A stretch of DNA of 64,000 nucleotides from Endozoicomonas sp. ISHI1 (GCF_024606225.1 NZ_JAGRPU010000001.1:1-64000); one strand, 5' to 3'; counted from the stretch's first letter, positions 42,901 to 54,204 are shown. Translations and numbers: made by a program. The notes: generated by a model not told the origin, from the sequence alone.

Positions 42901-44049
42901 TTATTGAATGTGGGCTTCACTCAGAGAGTGGTGCCTGGTTTCAATGACTCCGCCGCCCAGACAAATATCATTTTGGTAAAAAACGACAGATTGTCCCGGG
43001 GTAACTGCTCTTTGGGGTTTGTCAAAAATCACAAAATATCTTCCGTCTGTCTTTTGCTCAAGGCGGCAGGCCTGGTCCTGCTGGCGATAGCGGATTTTGG
43101 CGGTTAACCTGGCTGGCAGTTCGGGCGCTGAACCTGCGATCCAAAATATTTCACAAGCAGTCAGGGCTTCTGAAAACAGCATGGGGTGATTATTGCCCTG
43201 TGCAACGATTAGCCGATTGTTCTCAAGGTCTTTATCAACGACATACCAGGGGGATTCTGAAGCGCCTTTCAGTCCACCAATGCCAAGGCCCTGTCTTTGG
43301 CCAATGGTATGGTACATCAAGCCCAAATGCTCGCCAATTATTTCACCCTGATCGGTCGCAATGCTACCTGGCTGAGCCGGAAGGTATTGTTTCAGGAAGT
43401 CACGGAAGCGGCGTTCACCAATAAAGCAGATGCCGGTACTGTCTTTCTTGTTGTGGGTGGTTAGACCGTGTTTTTCTGCAATGCGGCGAACTTCAGGCTT
43501 TGCTATTTCTCCCACTGGGAACAGGGTTCTGGCCAGCTGTTTGCTGCCAACCTGATGCAGGAAATAGCTTTGGTCTTTGTTGGTGTCAAGACCCTTTTTT
43601 AGACAAGCCTGACCATTAGTGCTGTCGCTGCGAGCGTAGTGGCCCATGGCGATATAGTCAGCTTCCAGTGTCTGGGCATAATCCAGAAAAGCCTTGAACT
43701 TTATCTCCTTGTTGCAGAGGATGTCAGGGTTAGGGGTACGTCCGGCCTTGTATTCCTGCAAGAAGTGCTCGAAGACGTTGTCCCAGTACTCAGCAGCGAA
43801 ATTAGCTTTATGGAGTTTAATGCCGATTCTGTCACAAACGGCTTGAGCATCTTCCAGATCGGTCATGGCTGTACAGTATTCAGTGCCGTCATCTTCCTCC
43901 CAGTTTTTCATGAACAGGCCTTCTACCTGGTAACCCTGCTCTTTGAGCAGAAGTGCAGATACGGATGAGTCTACACCACCGGACATGCCCACGATTACAC
44001 GGGTGTCCTTGAAGCTTTTTTCAGAAAAATTGGTACAAGTGTCTATCAT
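42901..44049 (-). CDS. mnmA: tRNA 2-thiouridylase MnmA
   Basis: MnmA thiolates U34 of tRNAs for Lys, Glu and Gln, with sulfur relayed from IscS/Tus. The PP-loop [16 protein letters not shown] begins near residue 20. The catalytic cysteines sit in [12 protein letters not shown] and [13 protein letters not shown], and the C-terminal barrel contains [12 protein letters not shown]. The 382 residues are slightly longer than E. coli MnmA (368) owing to an N-terminal extension. It is first of the minus-strand mnmA-hflD-purB group. Confidence 0.96.
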   Translation of the reverse strand: MIDTCTNFSEKSFKDTRVIVGMSGGVDSSVSALLLKEQGYQVEGLFMKNWEEDDGTEYCTAMTDLEDAQAVCDRIGIKLHKANFAAEYWDNVFEHFLQEYKAGRTPNPDILCNKEIKFKAFLDYAQTLEADYIAMGHYARSDSTNGQACLKKGLDTNKDQSYFLHQVGSKQLARTLFPVGEIAKPEVRRIAEKHGLTTHNKKDSTGICFIGERRFRDFLKQYLPAQPGSIATDQGEIIGEHLGLMYHTIGQRQGLGIGGLKGASESPWYVVDKDLENNRLIVAQGNNHPMLFSEALTACEIFWIAGSAPELPARLTAKIRYRQQDQACRLEQKTDGRYFVIFDKPQRAVTPGQSVVFYQNDICLGGGVIETRHHSLSEAHIQ

Positions 44050-44305
44050 GGTTACTGTATGGCTGGATCAGGAAGCCGGGCATTGTACCTGTCCGGCAAA
44101 TTCACTTCTATAGAGTCTTTCGATGCGCAAACAGAAGATTGTGTAGCAAAACTACATTTATTCCTTACGCTCATTGGTATATCTTATAGGCGATAACGTC
44201 AAAAGCGTTACGGGGCTGTGCAAATAAAGTGATAAATAGTGGTCGTCAAACTCCACTTAAACCCCTCCGCAGAGGCACCACAGCCAGTTGTTTTTTGGAG
44301 ATAAC

Positions 44306-46537
44306 ATGACAACAGATACAACCAGAATTATTTACACTATTACCGACGAAGCTCCCGCCTTAGCCACCTATTCACTGCTCCCAATCATCAAGGCTTTTAC
44401 CCGAGCCGCTGGCGTAGCTGTTGAAACCAAAGATATTTCACTGGCTGGTCGAATCATTGCTAATTTTCCTGAGAAGCTGAGTTCAGAACAAAAACAGAGT
44501 GATGCCCTGTCTGAGCTGGGTGAACTGGCCAAGGTGCCTCAGGCAAACATCATCAAGTTGCCAAATATCAGTGCTTCTATTCCGCAACTTACGGGCGCGA
44601 TCAAAGAGCTTCAGGAGCACGGTTATGACATTCCGGATTTTCCTGTAGAGCCTGGGAATGCTGAACAAGAAGCGATCAAAGCTCGCTACGCTAAGGTGCT
44701 TGGTAGTGCGGTAAACCCGGTTCTCCGTGAAGGGAATTCAGATCGCCGTGTTGCAGCTCCTGTCAAAGAGTATGCGAAGAATAACCCTCATTCTATGGGT
44801 GTCTGGTCTGCTGATTCTAAATCTCACGTTGCTCACATGCAAAGCGGTGACTTCTACTCCAGTGAACAGTCAGCTGTTATGCCCGAGGCAACAGATGTAA
44901 GAATAGAATTTGTTGGCGAGGACGGCTCTGTTTCTGTACTGAAACCGGTCACGAGCCTGCTGGCTGGTGAAGTTATTGACAGTGCTCTCATGAGTGTGAA
45001 GGCTTTGAGAGCATTCTATGAATCTTCTGCTCAGGAAGCTAAAGAGCAGGATATTCTTCTGTCACTGCACCTCAAAGCCACCATGATGAAGGTTTCTGAC
45101 CCGATCATGTTTGGTCATGCAGTCACAGTCTTCTTTAAAGATGTGTTTGAGAAGCACGCTACCTTATTTTCAGAGCTGGGTGTTGATCCAGACAACGGTC
45201 TCGGTGACGTTTATGCCAAGATTGCCAAACTACCTGCTGACCAACAGGAAGAAGTAAAAGCGGATATTCAGGCTGTCTACAACACCCGTCCTGAGTTGGC
45301 AATGGTAGATTCCGATAAGGGTATCACTAACCTGCACGTACCGAACGATGTCATTATCGATGCGTCTATGCCTGCCGCCTTGCGCTCTTCAGGTCAGATG
45401 TGGGGTCCCGATGGCAAGCTGCATGACACTAAAGCCATGATTCCTGATCGTTGCTATGCAGCCATCTATCAGGAGGTCATCGATTTCTGTAAGAAAAACG
45501 GTGCTTTCGATGTTGCCACCATGGGCAATGTTTCCAACGTAGGTCTGATGGCTCAGAGAGCAGAAGAATACGGTTCTCATGACAAAACCTTTAAGGCGCC
45601 TGCAAACGGCATTATCCGTGTTGTAGAAGAGTCCGGCAGCACAGTGTTTGAGCACAATGTTGAAGAGGGTGACATCTGGAGAATGTGTCAGACCAAAGAT
45701 GCGCCGATTCGCGATTGGGTCAAGCTGGCTGTTAACCGTGCCCGAGCAACAGGTGCTTTGACTCTGTTCTGGTTGGACCAAAACCGTGCTCACGACGCCA
45801 ACCTGATTGCCAAGGTTAACGAATACTTGAAGTTTCACGATACTAAGGGCTTGGATATCCGTATTCTGTCTCCGGTAGAGGCTTGCCGCCTCAGCATGGA
45901 AACTATTCAGGCGGGTAAAGATGCCATTTCCGTAACCGGTAACGTTTTGCGAGATTACCTGACCGACCTGTTCCCGATCCTGGAGCTGGGGACCAGCGCC
46001 AAAATGCTCTCTATCGTACCTCTGCTGGCTGGCGGTGGTCTTTTCGAGACCGGTGCTGGCGGTTCTGCGCCCAAGCACGTCCAACAGTTTGTTAAAGAGA
46101 ATCACCTGCGTTGGGACTCTTTGGGCGAATTTCTGGCTATCGCTGTATCGCTTGAAGACATTGCGGTTAAAACCGGAAATATCAGGGCCCAGATCTTGGC
46201 TGACACATTGAACGCTGCAATTGGTCAATATCTGGATGCTGACAAGTCACCTTCGAGAAAAGTGAAAGAGCTGGACAACCGCGGAAGTCATTTTTACCTG
46301 GCTCAGTTCTGGGCAGAAGCACTAGAGGCGCAGGAGGCGGATCAGGATCTCAGCAGTAAGTTTTCCGTTCTGGCAAAAGAGCTTGTTGAGAAAGAAGAGC
46401 AGATTGTCTCAGAACTGACAGCTTGCCAGGGTGGTGCTGTTGATCTGGGTGGCTACTATGAACCGGCTCCAGCTAAAGTCACTGAAGCCATGCGTCCAAG
46501 CGCTACCTTTAATGCAGCAATTGATGGTCTGATTTAG
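44306..46537 (+). CDS. icd: Isocitrate dehydrogenase, monomeric NADP type
   Basis: It oxidises isocitrate to 2-oxoglutarate in the TCA cycle and competes with AceA for isocitrate. The 743 residues identify the large monomeric (IDH-II) family (about 741 in Azotobacter/Pseudomonas), not the ~416-residue dimeric enzyme. Characteristic stretches are [53 protein letters not shown] and [15 protein letters not shown]. The ATG at 44306 has GGAG five to six bases upstream; the longer TTG frame is not needed. A hairpin follows the stop. Confidence 0.96.
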   Translation: MTTDTTRIIYTITDEAPALATYSLLPIIKAFTRAAGVAVETKDISLAGRIIANFPEKLSSEQKQSDALSELGELAKVPQANIIKLPNISASIPQLTGAIKELQEHGYDIPDFPVEPGNAEQEAIKARYAKVLGSAVNPVLREGNSDRRVAAPVKEYAKNNPHSMGVWSADSKSHVAHMQSGDFYSSEQSAVMPEATDVRIEFVGEDGSVSVLKPVTSLLAGEVIDSALMSVKALRAFYESSAQEAKEQDILLSLHLKATMMKVSDPIMFGHAVTVFFKDVFEKHATLFSELGVDPDNGLGDVYAKIAKLPADQQEEVKADIQAVYNTRPELAMVDSDKGITNLHVPNDVIIDASMPAALRSSGQMWGPDGKLHDTKAMIPDRCYAAIYQEVIDFCKKNGAFDVATMGNVSNVGLMAQRAEEYGSHDKTFKAPANGIIRVVEESGSTVFEHNVEEGDIWRMCQTKDAPIRDWVKLAVNRARATGALTLFWLDQNRAHDANLIAKVNEYLKFHDTKGLDIRILSPVEACRLSMETIQAGKDAISVTGNVLRDYLTDLFPILELGTSAKMLSIVPLLAGGGLFETGAGGSAPKHVQQFVKENHLRWDSLGEFLAIAVSLEDIAVKTGNIRAQILADTLNAAIGQYLDADKSPSRKVKELDNRGSHFYLAQFWAEALEAQEADQDLSSKFSVLAKELVEKEEQIVSELTACQGGAVDLGGYYEPAPAKVTEAMRPSATFNAAIDGLI

Positions 46538-46845
46538 TTTTTGATCTTCTTTCTGTGCATAAAAAATGGCTGCAGACTTTCACTGTGGTCATTTTTTTGC
46601 CTGTCAGATCAACTGATTATTTTTCTGATTCTTTGTCTGTTTTATTTCGGCTGTCAGTCGATGGTATTAACGAAGTCAATAGCTTTTGAGATGACGATTG
46701 AAGTAAATAGTTTTTCTTTGCTCTCAGCGTGTTTAGAATGGAGGTCAGGGCGTTGTGCTTTTGACGTTTGTACGTCTCGACACCTGGTTACAGGCGGTCC
46801 AGAGCCTGGTTAATTAAGCTGTAAATTCACCTGGAAGCGAGTGCA
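46538..46845. other. Intergenic region icd / clpS
   Basis: 308 bp holding the icd terminator and presumably the clpS promoter. A 90-codon frame here has no ribosome site or protein-like composition and I do not accept it as a gene. Confidence 0.45.
46561..46598 (+). terminator. Terminator of icd
   Basis: AAAAAATG pairs with CATTTTTT. The inner GCTGCAG/CTGTGGT arms pair with several G-U. The T run at 46592-46598 forms the tail. Confidence 0.7.
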
Positions 46846-47229
46846 ATGCAGCAGATAGCAGTTCATCAATACATGAGTAATTTTGAGTGGCTTCGTCTAA
46901 GCTTAGAAAATGAAGGGACAGAGCAGGAAGGCGATCATGATGTCGCACTGGCACCAGCTAAAGCCAGAGTCAAACCGCCCGCTATGTATCAGGTACTGCT
47001 CTTGAATGATGATTTTACACCGATGGATTTTGTGGTTGAGGTCCTGGAGAAATTTTTCAGCATGAATAGTGAACAGGCGACACAGGTCATGCTGATGGTT
47101 CATACGCAAGGCAAGGCTGTATGTGGATTATTCAGCAAGGATGTGGCTGAAACCAAAGCCCGGCAAGTCAACGAGTACTCCAGAGAATTCCAGCATCCCC
47201 TGTTGTGCAAAACAATTAAGGCCGATTAG
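46846..47229 (+). CDS. clpS: Clp protease adaptor ClpS
   Basis: ClpS delivers N-degron substrates (N-terminal Leu, Phe, Tyr, Trp) to ClpAP. The core after residue ~45 is standard: [20 protein letters not shown] with the substrate-pocket Asn-Asp, [15 protein letters not shown] and HPLLC. At 127 residues it has a longer N-terminal tail than E. coli (106). GGAAG eight bases before the ATG supports this start; ATG 46873 has no ribosome site. clpA follows after 20 bp. Confidence 0.94.
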   Translation: MQQIAVHQYMSNFEWLRLSLENEGTEQEGDHDVALAPAKARVKPPAMYQVLLLNDDFTPMDFVVEVLEKFFSMNSEQATQVMLMVHTQGKAVCGLFSKDVAETKARQVNEYSREFQHPLLCKTIKAD

Positions 47230-47249
47230 TGTTCTCAGGGTAATATCAT

Positions 47250-49550
47250 ATGCTCAATAAAGACCTCGAACTGACTCTTAACAGTGCTTTTCGTGATGTA
47301 AGAAGCAAGCGGCATGAATTCATGACCGTAGAACATCTGCTCCTAGCACTGCTTGATAATGAATCCGCATCCCGAGTATTGTTAGCTTGCGGTGTGCAGA
47401 CCGAAAAGCTGCGTAAGGAGTTGATTGAGTTTGTTGATTCAACAACCCCATTAATACCTGCCAATGATACAGAGCGAGAAACCCAACCCACTCTCGGTTT
47501 TCAGAGAGTTCTGCAACGAGCTGTTTTTCATGTGCAAAGTTCAGGAAAAAAAGAAGTCACTGGTGCTAATGTTCTGGTCGCAATATTCAGTGAGCAGGAG
47601 AGTCAGGCAGTTTATTTTCTGAAGCAGCAGGACGTTGCCCGAATAGATGTCGTGAATTATATCGCTCACGGTATTTCCAAAATGCCTGGTAATGAGCTGG
47701 AAGAATTGGGTGGTGAACTCATGGAGGAAAACACCGACCCCGAATCTGCCGGAAAAGACCCGCTTAAGAATTATGCTACCAACCTGAATGAGCAGGCACG
47801 TCTGGGTAAGATCGATCCGCTGGTAGGTCGTGCAGAAGAGGTTGAGCGTGTTTCCCAGATATTGACACGCCGTCGTAAAAATAATCCTCTACTGGTTGGC
47901 GAAGCTGGTGTTGGTAAGACAGCCGTTGCTGAAGGTCTGGCAAAAAGAATAGTGGACGGAGAAGTGCCTGAAGTGCTCTCCAGAGCGGTGGTTTATTCCC
48001 TGGATCTCGGCTCCTTGTTGGCGGGAACCAAGTACCGTGGTGATTTTGAAAAGCGATTCAAAAAGCTGCTCAGCGAACTTAAAAAGCTCGATAACGCCAT
48101 TCTCTTTATTGATGAGATTCACACCATTATCGGTGCAGGTGCTGCATCCGGTGGTGTTATGGATGCTTCCAATCTCTTAAAGCCGCTTCTGACTTCCGGT
48201 GATCTTCGTTGCATTGGTTCAACGACATTTCAGGAGTTCCGGGGTATTTTCGAAAAGGATCGTGCTCTGGCCCGTCGCTTCCAGAAAGTGGATATCAGTG
48301 AACCGAGTGTTGAAGATACCATCGATATTCTCCGCGGCCTCAAGAGCCGCTTTGAAGAGCATCACACTATTGAATACAAGGATGATGCTTTGAAAGCCGC
48401 AGCAGAGTTGGCCAATCGTTATATCAACGATCGTCATATGCCTGATAAAGCAATTGATGTTATTGATGAGGCTGGAGCTTACCAACGTCTGTTACCAGAA
48501 GAAGAGCGCAAGAAGATCATTGAGGTGGGCGATGTCGAAAGTATTGTTGCCAAGATTGCCCGGATTCCGCCTAAATCTGTCTCTTCTTCTGACAAAGAGT
48601 TGCTCTCCAAGCTTGAAAGGAATCTCAAGATGGTGGTCTTCGGTCAGGATGAAGCAATTGTTTCTCTTTCAACCGCGATTAAATTGTCACGTGCTGGTTT
48701 GAAGGCACCTGATAAACCGGTAGGGGCTTTCCTGTTCTCTGGGCCGACAGGTGTAGGTAAAACAGAAGTTTGTCGTCAGCTGGCCAAGTCCATGGGGGTT
48801 GAGCTGGTTCGTTTTGATATGTCGGAGTATATGGAAGCTCATACAGTATCAAGGCTGATTGGTGCTCCCCCGGGTTATGTCGGGTACGATCAGGGTGGTC
48901 TTTTGACAGAAGCGATCAATAAGACACCTCATTGTGTTCTGTTGCTCGATGAAATTGAGAAGGGGCATCCGGATGTGTTTAACCTGCTTCTGCAGGTGAT
49001 GGATCATGGTACCCTGACAGACAACAATGGTCGTAAAGCTGACTTTAGAAATGTTATCCTGATTATGACGACCAATGCCGGTGCTGAAACCATGACTCGC
49101 AGTTCTATTGGTTTCACTGAGCAGGATCATACGACAGATGGTATGGAAGCTATCAAGAAAACCTTTACACCGGAATTCAGGAATCGCCTTGACTCTATCA
49201 TTCCCTTTGACTCACTGACCGAAGATACCATCAAGCATGTTGTTGATAAGTTCCTGACAGAGCTTCAGGCACAGCTTGATGAAAGAATGGTTCAGATTGA
49301 TGTTGATGATGAGGCACGTGAGTGGCTGGCAGAAAAAGGTTATGACCGCGCGATGGGTGCTCGTCCGATGGGGCGTGTTATCCAGGAGCACCTCAAGAAG
49401 CCCCTGGCGGAACAGATCCTTTTTGGCAAACTGTCTGAGAACGGTGGTTTTGTTCGCGTGACTGTCAAGAAAGGAAGCCTATTCCTGAAGTTCGAACCCG
49501 CTAAAAGCCTGGCTTCGGATCTTGAAGTAGTGGATGGTGAGCAGGGCTGA
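47250..49550 (+). CDS. clpA: ATP-dependent Clp protease ATPase subunit ClpA
   Basis: ClpA unfolds substrates for the ClpP chamber. The 766 residues (E. coli 758) comprise the N-domain ([13 protein letters not shown]), the D1 AAA+ module ([15 protein letters not shown]; Walker [16 protein letters not shown]) and the D2 module ([33 protein letters not shown]; sensor RNRLD). AGGGT precedes the ATG. It probably forms an operon with clpS. clpP is not in the window. Confidence 0.97.
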   Translation: MLNKDLELTLNSAFRDVRSKRHEFMTVEHLLLALLDNESASRVLLACGVQTEKLRKELIEFVDSTTPLIPANDTERETQPTLGFQRVLQRAVFHVQSSGKKEVTGANVLVAIFSEQESQAVYFLKQQDVARIDVVNYIAHGISKMPGNELEELGGELMEENTDPESAGKDPLKNYATNLNEQARLGKIDPLVGRAEEVERVSQILTRRRKNNPLLVGEAGVGKTAVAEGLAKRIVDGEVPEVLSRAVVYSLDLGSLLAGTKYRGDFEKRFKKLLSELKKLDNAILFIDEIHTIIGAGAASGGVMDASNLLKPLLTSGDLRCIGSTTFQEFRGIFEKDRALARRFQKVDISEPSVEDTIDILRGLKSRFEEHHTIEYKDDALKAAAELANRYINDRHMPDKAIDVIDEAGAYQRLLPEEERKKIIEVGDVESIVAKIARIPPKSVSSSDKELLSKLERNLKMVVFGQDEAIVSLSTAIKLSRAGLKAPDKPVGAFLFSGPTGVGKTEVCRQLAKSMGVELVRFDMSEYMEAHTVSRLIGAPPGYVGYDQGGLLTEAINKTPHCVLLLDEIEKGHPDVFNLLLQVMDHGTLTDNNGRKADFRNVILIMTTNAGAETMTRSSIGFTEQDHTTDGMEAIKKTFTPEFRNRLDSIIPFDSLTEDTIKHVVDKFLTELQAQLDERMVQIDVDDEAREWLAEKGYDRAMGARPMGRVIQEHLKKPLAEQILFGKLSENGGFVRVTVKKGSLFLKFEPAKSLASDLEVVDGEQG

Positions 49551-49566
49551 AAAATGCCAAGAGAGG

Positions 49567-49589
49567 GACAGGGGTGAGGGGCCCCTGTC
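49567..49589. other. Hairpin between convergent clpA and infA
   Basis: GACAGGGG pairs with CCCCTGTC (8 bp). There is no T tract, so termination activity is uncertain. It overlaps the infA stop. Confidence 0.35.
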
Positions 49590-49806
49590 AGCGGGAACGG
49601 TAGGTGATGCGGCCTTTGGTCAGGTCATAAGGGGTTAGCTCAACTTTGACCTTGTCACCTGTCAGAATACGGATGTAGTTTTTACGCATTTTGCCTGAAA
49701 TATGCGCGGTCACAACGTGGCCGTTTTCCAGTTCTACACGGAACATGGTGTTAGGCAGGGTGTCGATGACAGTGCCTTCCATTTCAAGACTTTCTTCTTT
49801 CGCCAT
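49588..49806 (-). CDS. infA: Translation initiation factor IF-1
   Basis: An essential 72-residue S1-like OB-fold protein that sits in the ribosomal A site during initiation. It is the same length as E. coli IF-1 and has the conserved [19 protein letters not shown] start, [20 protein letters not shown] and [18 protein letters not shown]. It sits in the usual clpA-infA-ate-aat neighbourhood, convergent with clpA. Confidence 0.97.
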   Translation of the reverse strand: MAKEESLEMEGTVIDTLPNTMFRVELENGHVVTAHISGKMRKNYIRILTGDKVKVELTPYDLTKGRITYRSR

Positions 49807-49936
49807 TTAAAGTTTGACCTCGGGAATAGAGCGTTGGCTGAATAAATCTGGCAGCATTCTGCCTGAAAACCAACTTTAAAGCAAAGTGAACCCGCTTTTA
49901 TCCATCTAAATTTATTCTCAGTGTGGGGTGGGCCAA

Positions 49937-50647
49937 CTACTTCAGAGTAACCCAGTGGTTGTTAACATAGACTTCCAGAGGGCGGTATTGAATTTTGTAA
50001 CTCATTTTTTTGCAGTTTTTGATCCAATAACCCAGGTGAAGGTGCTTAAGGCCCAACTTTTTGGTTTCTTCTATCTGCCAGAGAATACAGTAACTGCCCA
50101 GACTTCTGTTTTGGCTGACTTCAGGATCATAGAAGGTATAAATAGCAGAGAGTCCATTCGACAGCTCGTCGGTGACAGCAACAGCCACCAGTTTTTCGTC
50201 CAGCCAGAATTTGTAGTAGCAACAAAATTCAGGACAACCTACGAGGAAGGACTGAAACTGTTCCATAGAGGGAGGGTACATGTCGCCATCGCGATGCTGT
50301 ATGGCGATGTATTTTTTGTAAAGCTGATAGGTTTCATCATCGTATTCGGCTTCGGATCGAGTGACTACGATATCCTGATTTTTTCTGATCAGCTTTTTGT
50401 GCTTGCGTTTCGGGTCAAACAGATTAACGACGACTCTGGCCGGAATGCAGGCATTGCAGCCTTGGCAGTGAGGCCTGTATACGTGACGACCACTTCTTCG
50501 AAACCCAATGTCGGCCAGGTGTCGGTAGAGTGCCGGATCCAGATCTTTGTCGGGATCCATAAATAATGTTATAGCCTGCTTGTCCTCCAGGTAGCTGCAG
50601 TTGTGTGGCTGGGTTGCGTAGAATTTAATATCTTTAAGTGCGCTCAT
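49937..50647 (-). CDS. bpt: Aspartate/glutamate leucyl/arginyl-protein transferase
   Basis: It adds Leu (or Arg, in the old name Ate) from aminoacyl-tRNA to N-terminal Asp/Glu, creating N-degrons for ClpS. The 236 residues have the N-terminal Cys-containing region HNCSYL, the YRPHCQGCNACIPARV motif and the GNAT-like C-terminal half (GYWIKNCKKMSYK, YRPLEVY). It lies directly after aat, 25 bp away, in one minus-strand unit with infA downstream. Confidence 0.93.
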   Translation of the reverse strand: MSALKDIKFYATQPHNCSYLEDKQAITLFMDPDKDLDPALYRHLADIGFRRSGRHVYRPHCQGCNACIPARVVVNLFDPKRKHKKLIRKNQDIVVTRSEAEYDDETYQLYKKYIAIQHRDGDMYPPSMEQFQSFLVGCPEFCCYYKFWLDEKLVAVAVTDELSNGLSAIYTFYDPEVSQNRSLGSYCILWQIEETKKLGLKHLHLGYWIKNCKKMSYKIQYRPLEVYVNNHWVTLK

Positions 50648-50672
50648 CAGCTTCGGCCGTCCATTGCCCTAT

Positions 50673-51362
50673 CTATTTCCAGTGTGCACTGGTTGCGGGC
50701 GTTCGGCAACCGTCTTTCAATGCATTGAGAAATGCATCCCGGCTGATCATTCTTGCACCCAGAGACTCCAGATGGGGGCTGTATACCTGGCAATCGATCA
50801 GATGGAAGTTTCTAATCAGTAATTCTTTGCATAGCATAATCATTGCAAGCTTTGAGGTGTTGGTTTTGAAACTGAACATGGATTCGCCAAAGAATACTTT
50901 GTCAATTGCGACACCATACAGTCCGCCCGCTAACTTATCGCCTGACCAGACTTCCACCGAATGGGCCAAACCTTCTCTAAAAAGCGTTGTGTAGGCTTCT
51001 TTCATTTCTTCGATGATCCATGTGCCTTCCTGGTTGTTTCGCGGAGACGAGCAGGCCGTCATCACCTCACTGAAGGCTTCATCAAAGCTGACTCGATAAG
51101 GGTGCTTTTTCAGAAAACGTTTCATTGAGCGGCTGATGTGCAGCTGGTCTGGATAAAGTACCATTCTCGGGTTGGGAGACCACCAGAGAATGGGTTCGCC
51201 TTCGTTGAACCACGGAAATATACCCTTCATGTAAGCTTCAGCCAGTGTTTCAGGTGCAAGGTTACCTCCCATCGCCAGGAGACCATCAGGGTAATCCAGA
51301 GCCTCATGAACGGCAGGGAATTGAGGTTTATCGGGATCAAGTAGAGGAATCGTTTTGTGCAT
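50673..51362 (-). CDS. aat: Leucyl/phenylalanyl-tRNA-protein transferase
   Basis: It attaches Leu or Phe to N-terminal Lys/Arg of proteins, marking them for ClpS-ClpAP. It has GLLAMGGNLAPETLAEAYMK, GIFPWFNEGEPILWWSPNPR, LHISRSMKRF, EGTWI and KLAGGLYGVAIDKVFFGESM, followed by LIDCQVYSPHLESLGAR. From the ATG at 51362 it has 229 residues (E. coli 234). A TTG frame to 51410 is not needed. The gene is next to bpt. Confidence 0.95.
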   Translation of the reverse strand: MHKTIPLLDPDKPQFPAVHEALDYPDGLLAMGGNLAPETLAEAYMKGIFPWFNEGEPILWWSPNPRMVLYPDQLHISRSMKRFLKKHPYRVSFDEAFSEVMTACSSPRNNQEGTWIIEEMKEAYTTLFREGLAHSVEVWSGDKLAGGLYGVAIDKVFFGESMFSFKTNTSKLAMIMLCKELLIRNFHLIDCQVYSPHLESLGARMISRDAFLNALKDGCRTPATSAHWK

Positions 51363-51520
51363 TATTTCAATAATCGGGTTAAAAAATAGACTAGATTTTC
51401 GGCTATTCAACGGATCGGTACGGTAATCTCAGTCTTTGATGGGTGTATTCACTAATGGGCGCTCGTTCTCTCAGAGATTATTTTCATATACTCCTTACCT
51501 CTCATCAACAGGAGATAGCT

Positions 51521-52975
51521 GTGACCCAGCTTGTTGAATTATCCCCTCAACCCATTTGGCGACACTTTCAAGCGCTTTGCAAGATTCCCCGCCCCTCCCG
51601 GCATGAAGATGCTGTTCGTGCCTATGTAAAGCAGTTTGGTGAGAGTCTTGGTCTGGATAGTCTGGTAGATGAAGTGGGCAACGTGATCATCCGAAAGCCA
51701 GCGACTCAGGGCATGGAAAATCGCCGTGGAGTAGTTCTCCAAAGTCACTTGGATATGGTGCCTCAAAAAAACGCAGATACGGAACATGATTTTACCAGAG
51801 ATCCTATCGAGGCATACGTCGATGGCGACTGGGTTACTGCAGAAGGAACCACTCTGGGGGCGGATAATGGTATTGGTGTTGCGGCCGCTCTGGCAGTGCT
51901 AGAGTCGACGGATATTCCTCATGGTCCAATTGAAGCTCTCTTTACGGTTGATGAAGAGAGTGGTATGACCGGTGCTCACGGCCTGCAGCCCGGCTTGATG
52001 AAGGGTGAGATCATGCTGAACATGGACTCTGAAGACGAAGGAGAGCTCTATGTTGGCTGCGCTGGCGGTGTCGATGTTTCTGTTTCTCACAGCTATCGGG
52101 AAGAGCACCTGGAAGAAGGCTACAGCAGTTTCAGTCTTTCTCTGAGAGGCCTGAAAGGCGGTCACTCTGGCGTTGATATTAAACTGCAGCGAGGTAATGC
52201 TAACAAACTGATGGTGAGGCTACTGAAAGCGTTATCTGAAGTAGGTGCCAGAGTGGCATGCTACTCCGGCGGTACGCTCAGAAATGCAATCCCGAGAGAA
52301 GCCTTTGTGCAGCTGGCTATCCCTTCAGACAGTTGCGAAGAAGCGGTCCGTATTGTTGATGAGTGCCTGAGTGTATTCAGTGCAGAACTGGCAGAAGTAG
52401 AGTCAAATCTGAGTCTTATTATGCAAGCGTCAGAACCTGTTCAGAAGGTAATGACCCGGGCGGAACAGAGTCAGTTGTTGAATACCCTGCATGTCTCTCC
52501 AGATGGTGTTCACCGAATGAGTCTGAGTGTGGAAGGTGTGGTGGAAACGTCAAATAATCTGGCGATCATCAAGATAAAAGATGGCCAGATTACCGTTGAA
52601 AATATGGTGCGAAGCCTGATTGACAGTGCCAGGGAAGAACATGCCGAGAGCATTGCCGGTTTATACCGGTTAATGGGGGCTGAAGTCAAAAAGCAGGGGG
52701 CTTACCCGGGATGGAAGCCTAATAACGAATCCGCTATTTTGAAAACTATGGTGGACATTCATGAGCAGCTTTTCGGCTACGAGCCTGAGATTAAAGTAAT
52801 TCATGCTGGCCTGGAGTGTGGACTGCTGGGCAGTGCCTATCCAAACTGGGATATGATTTCATTTGGTCCAACCATTCGGTTTCCTCATTCACCGGACGAA
52901 AAAGTCCATATTCCGGCGGTTGAAAATTTCTGGAACTACCTGATAAAAACACTGGAAGCCGTGCCAGAGGCCTGA
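51521..52975 (+). CDS. pepD: Cytosolic aminoacyl-histidine dipeptidase
   Basis: An M20 zinc dipeptidase that hydrolyses a wide range of dipeptides, including Xaa-His. From GTG 51521, with AGGAG seven bases upstream, it has 484 residues (E. coli 485), beginning TQLVELSPQPIWRHF. Metal-site motifs are VLQSHLDMVPQK, LGADNGIGVAAALAVL, FTVDEESGMTGAHGL, MDSEDEGE and HAGLECGL. The lid domain has LKGGHSGVDI. The longer ATG frame from 51443 adds residues without family match. It is divergent from aat, with about 160 bp between. Confidence 0.95.
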   Translation: MTQLVELSPQPIWRHFQALCKIPRPSRHEDAVRAYVKQFGESLGLDSLVDEVGNVIIRKPATQGMENRRGVVLQSHLDMVPQKNADTEHDFTRDPIEAYVDGDWVTAEGTTLGADNGIGVAAALAVLESTDIPHGPIEALFTVDEESGMTGAHGLQPGLMKGEIMLNMDSEDEGELYVGCAGGVDVSVSHSYREEHLEEGYSSFSLSLRGLKGGHSGVDIKLQRGNANKLMVRLLKALSEVGARVACYSGGTLRNAIPREAFVQLAIPSDSCEEAVRIVDECLSVFSAELAEVESNLSLIMQASEPVQKVMTRAEQSQLLNTLHVSPDGVHRMSLSVEGVVETSNNLAIIKIKDGQITVENMVRSLIDSAREEHAESIAGLYRLMGAEVKKQGAYPGWKPNNESAILKTMVDIHEQLFGYEPEIKVIHAGLECGLLGSAYPNWDMISFGPTIRFPHSPDEKVHIPAVENFWNYLIKTLEAVPEA

Positions 52976-53231
52976 TTGACCCATAATGCCATCAGAATGA
53001 GCAAATAAACTGGCAGTATTGTAAAAAATTGTGTAGATTGCTCTTTCCTATGAGGGGTAAGTGTAATAAACTTGCCCCCGTCTAAAGTCAGTCTGCTTTT
53101 GCCAGCCATTGAATGAAGAACAATTGATCTCATTATCAAATATTCCCCATACATGTGTGGATGCCCTGCGCTGGCAAGGGCTGCTTCCTATTGTCATCAC
53201 TTCAAACTCTTTCCGGAGGTAGGTAATTAAT

Positions 53232-53630
53232 ATGGGTACCCTGAGCGCGGGAGGCCGTTTCTTTAAAAATGAAGAACTGGACGTTATTGAGCAACAGCGC
53301 CTGCAAGCTCTCCTTGAAATCACTGATCAGCACGATAAAGAAGTGACTCAGCTGAAGTCACGTCTTGATGCGGCTGAGCAGAAGGCTGAAAAGCTGAATA
53401 AGCAAGTCAAGAGCGCTGATAACGAGCTGAAAACGCTGCGAGCCAGCAATCCTGATCGCATGAAGAAACAGATCAAACGTCTGCAGGAGCAGAATCGAAC
53501 TCTGACCACAGAGAATGGGACACTGAAAACCAAGCAAAAGCAGCTCACTCAGCAGCTCAATGCCAGTAAGCAGGAACTGGAACAGCTCCAGGCTGAAAAG
53601 GTTGATCAGGAAGAAAGCGAAGAGGCTTGA
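53232..53630 (+). CDS. Small coiled-coil protein of unknown function
   Basis: 132 residues, almost entirely alpha-helical heptads from about residue 14 to 125, rich in Lys, Glu, Gln and Leu, with an acidic tail (ESEEA). There is no signal peptide or membrane segment. GGAGGTAGG lies upstream of the ATG, a strong ribosome site that supports a real gene. I do not recognise a family. It may be a structural or DNA-associated protein. Confidence 0.75.
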   Translation: MGTLSAGGRFFKNEELDVIEQQRLQALLEITDQHDKEVTQLKSRLDAAEQKAEKLNKQVKSADNELKTLRASNPDRMKKQIKRLQEQNRTLTTENGTLKTKQKQLTQQLNASKQELEQLQAEKVDQEESEEA

Positions 53631-53907
53631 TAAAAGGCTCTTTATTAGTTGCAGCAGGCTGTGCAGCGTATGGATATGAGGCTCACACGCCATAAGGCAG
53701 TTATGTCTTGAACAGATATATACTGTATAGCCCTTGCTGGTTCCCACATTTACTCATACGGTTGTCATTTCCTTCCGTAGAGGATTCGATCAAAGTCCAA
53801 AATTCATTTATTCTTCTGTGGTTAGCACTATAAACTCCGTTTTATCATCAGTGTGCTTTTTCGCCATGAGCATTCGGTTGAACAATAAACCATCAAGAGG
53901 GCAATTT

Positions 53908-54204
53908 ATGAGTAACTGGTCATTGTGTCAGTACGAAGGCATTGATCACCTTGAGAAATCCTATACCTTCAAAAAATATTCAAGGTCTCTCTGTTTTCTA
54001 AACGCCGTTGCTGGACTGGCGGAATCCTACGTGCATCATCCGAGAATGGTGGTTGAGTGGGGCAAAGTAACGGTTGCATGGGGTACTCATGAGTCTGATG
54101 AAGGTTCAGGAGTATTGGCCAGAGATCGCCATCTTGCCCAGGAAACGGACCGATTATTCGAGCTTTTGCAGGTCAAACAGATATCGGACGATATCCGGTT
54201 ATAA
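53908..54204 (+). CDS. Pterin-4a-carbinolamine dehydratase-like protein
   Basis: 98 residues from ATG 53908, with AGAGG seven bases upstream. The sequence shows the PCD/DCoH pattern: YTFKKYSRSLCFLNAVAGLA, the active-site ESYVHHPRMVVEWGKVTVAW, then a THE-x-D segment and ARDRHLAQETDRLFE. These enzymes recycle the tetrahydrobiopterin cofactor of phenylalanine hydroxylase (PhhB) or assist other pterin or molybdopterin enzymes. No phenylalanine hydroxylase gene is nearby, so the partner is unknown. The frame extends upstream to 53734 but lacks family similarity there. Confidence 0.82.
   Translation: MSNWSLCQYEGIDHLEKSYTFKKYSRSLCFLNAVAGLAESYVHHPRMVVEWGKVTVAWGTHESDEGSGVLARDRHLAQETDRLFELLQVKQISDDIRL

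Noticed and set aside
46541-46813. 90-codon frame between icd and clpS
   Set aside because: It covers the icd terminator, has no ribosome site and a composition unlike protein.
49807-49936. tRNA gene near infA, as in some enterobacteria
   Set aside because: No cloverleaf or T-loop motif (GGTTCRA) is present in the gap.
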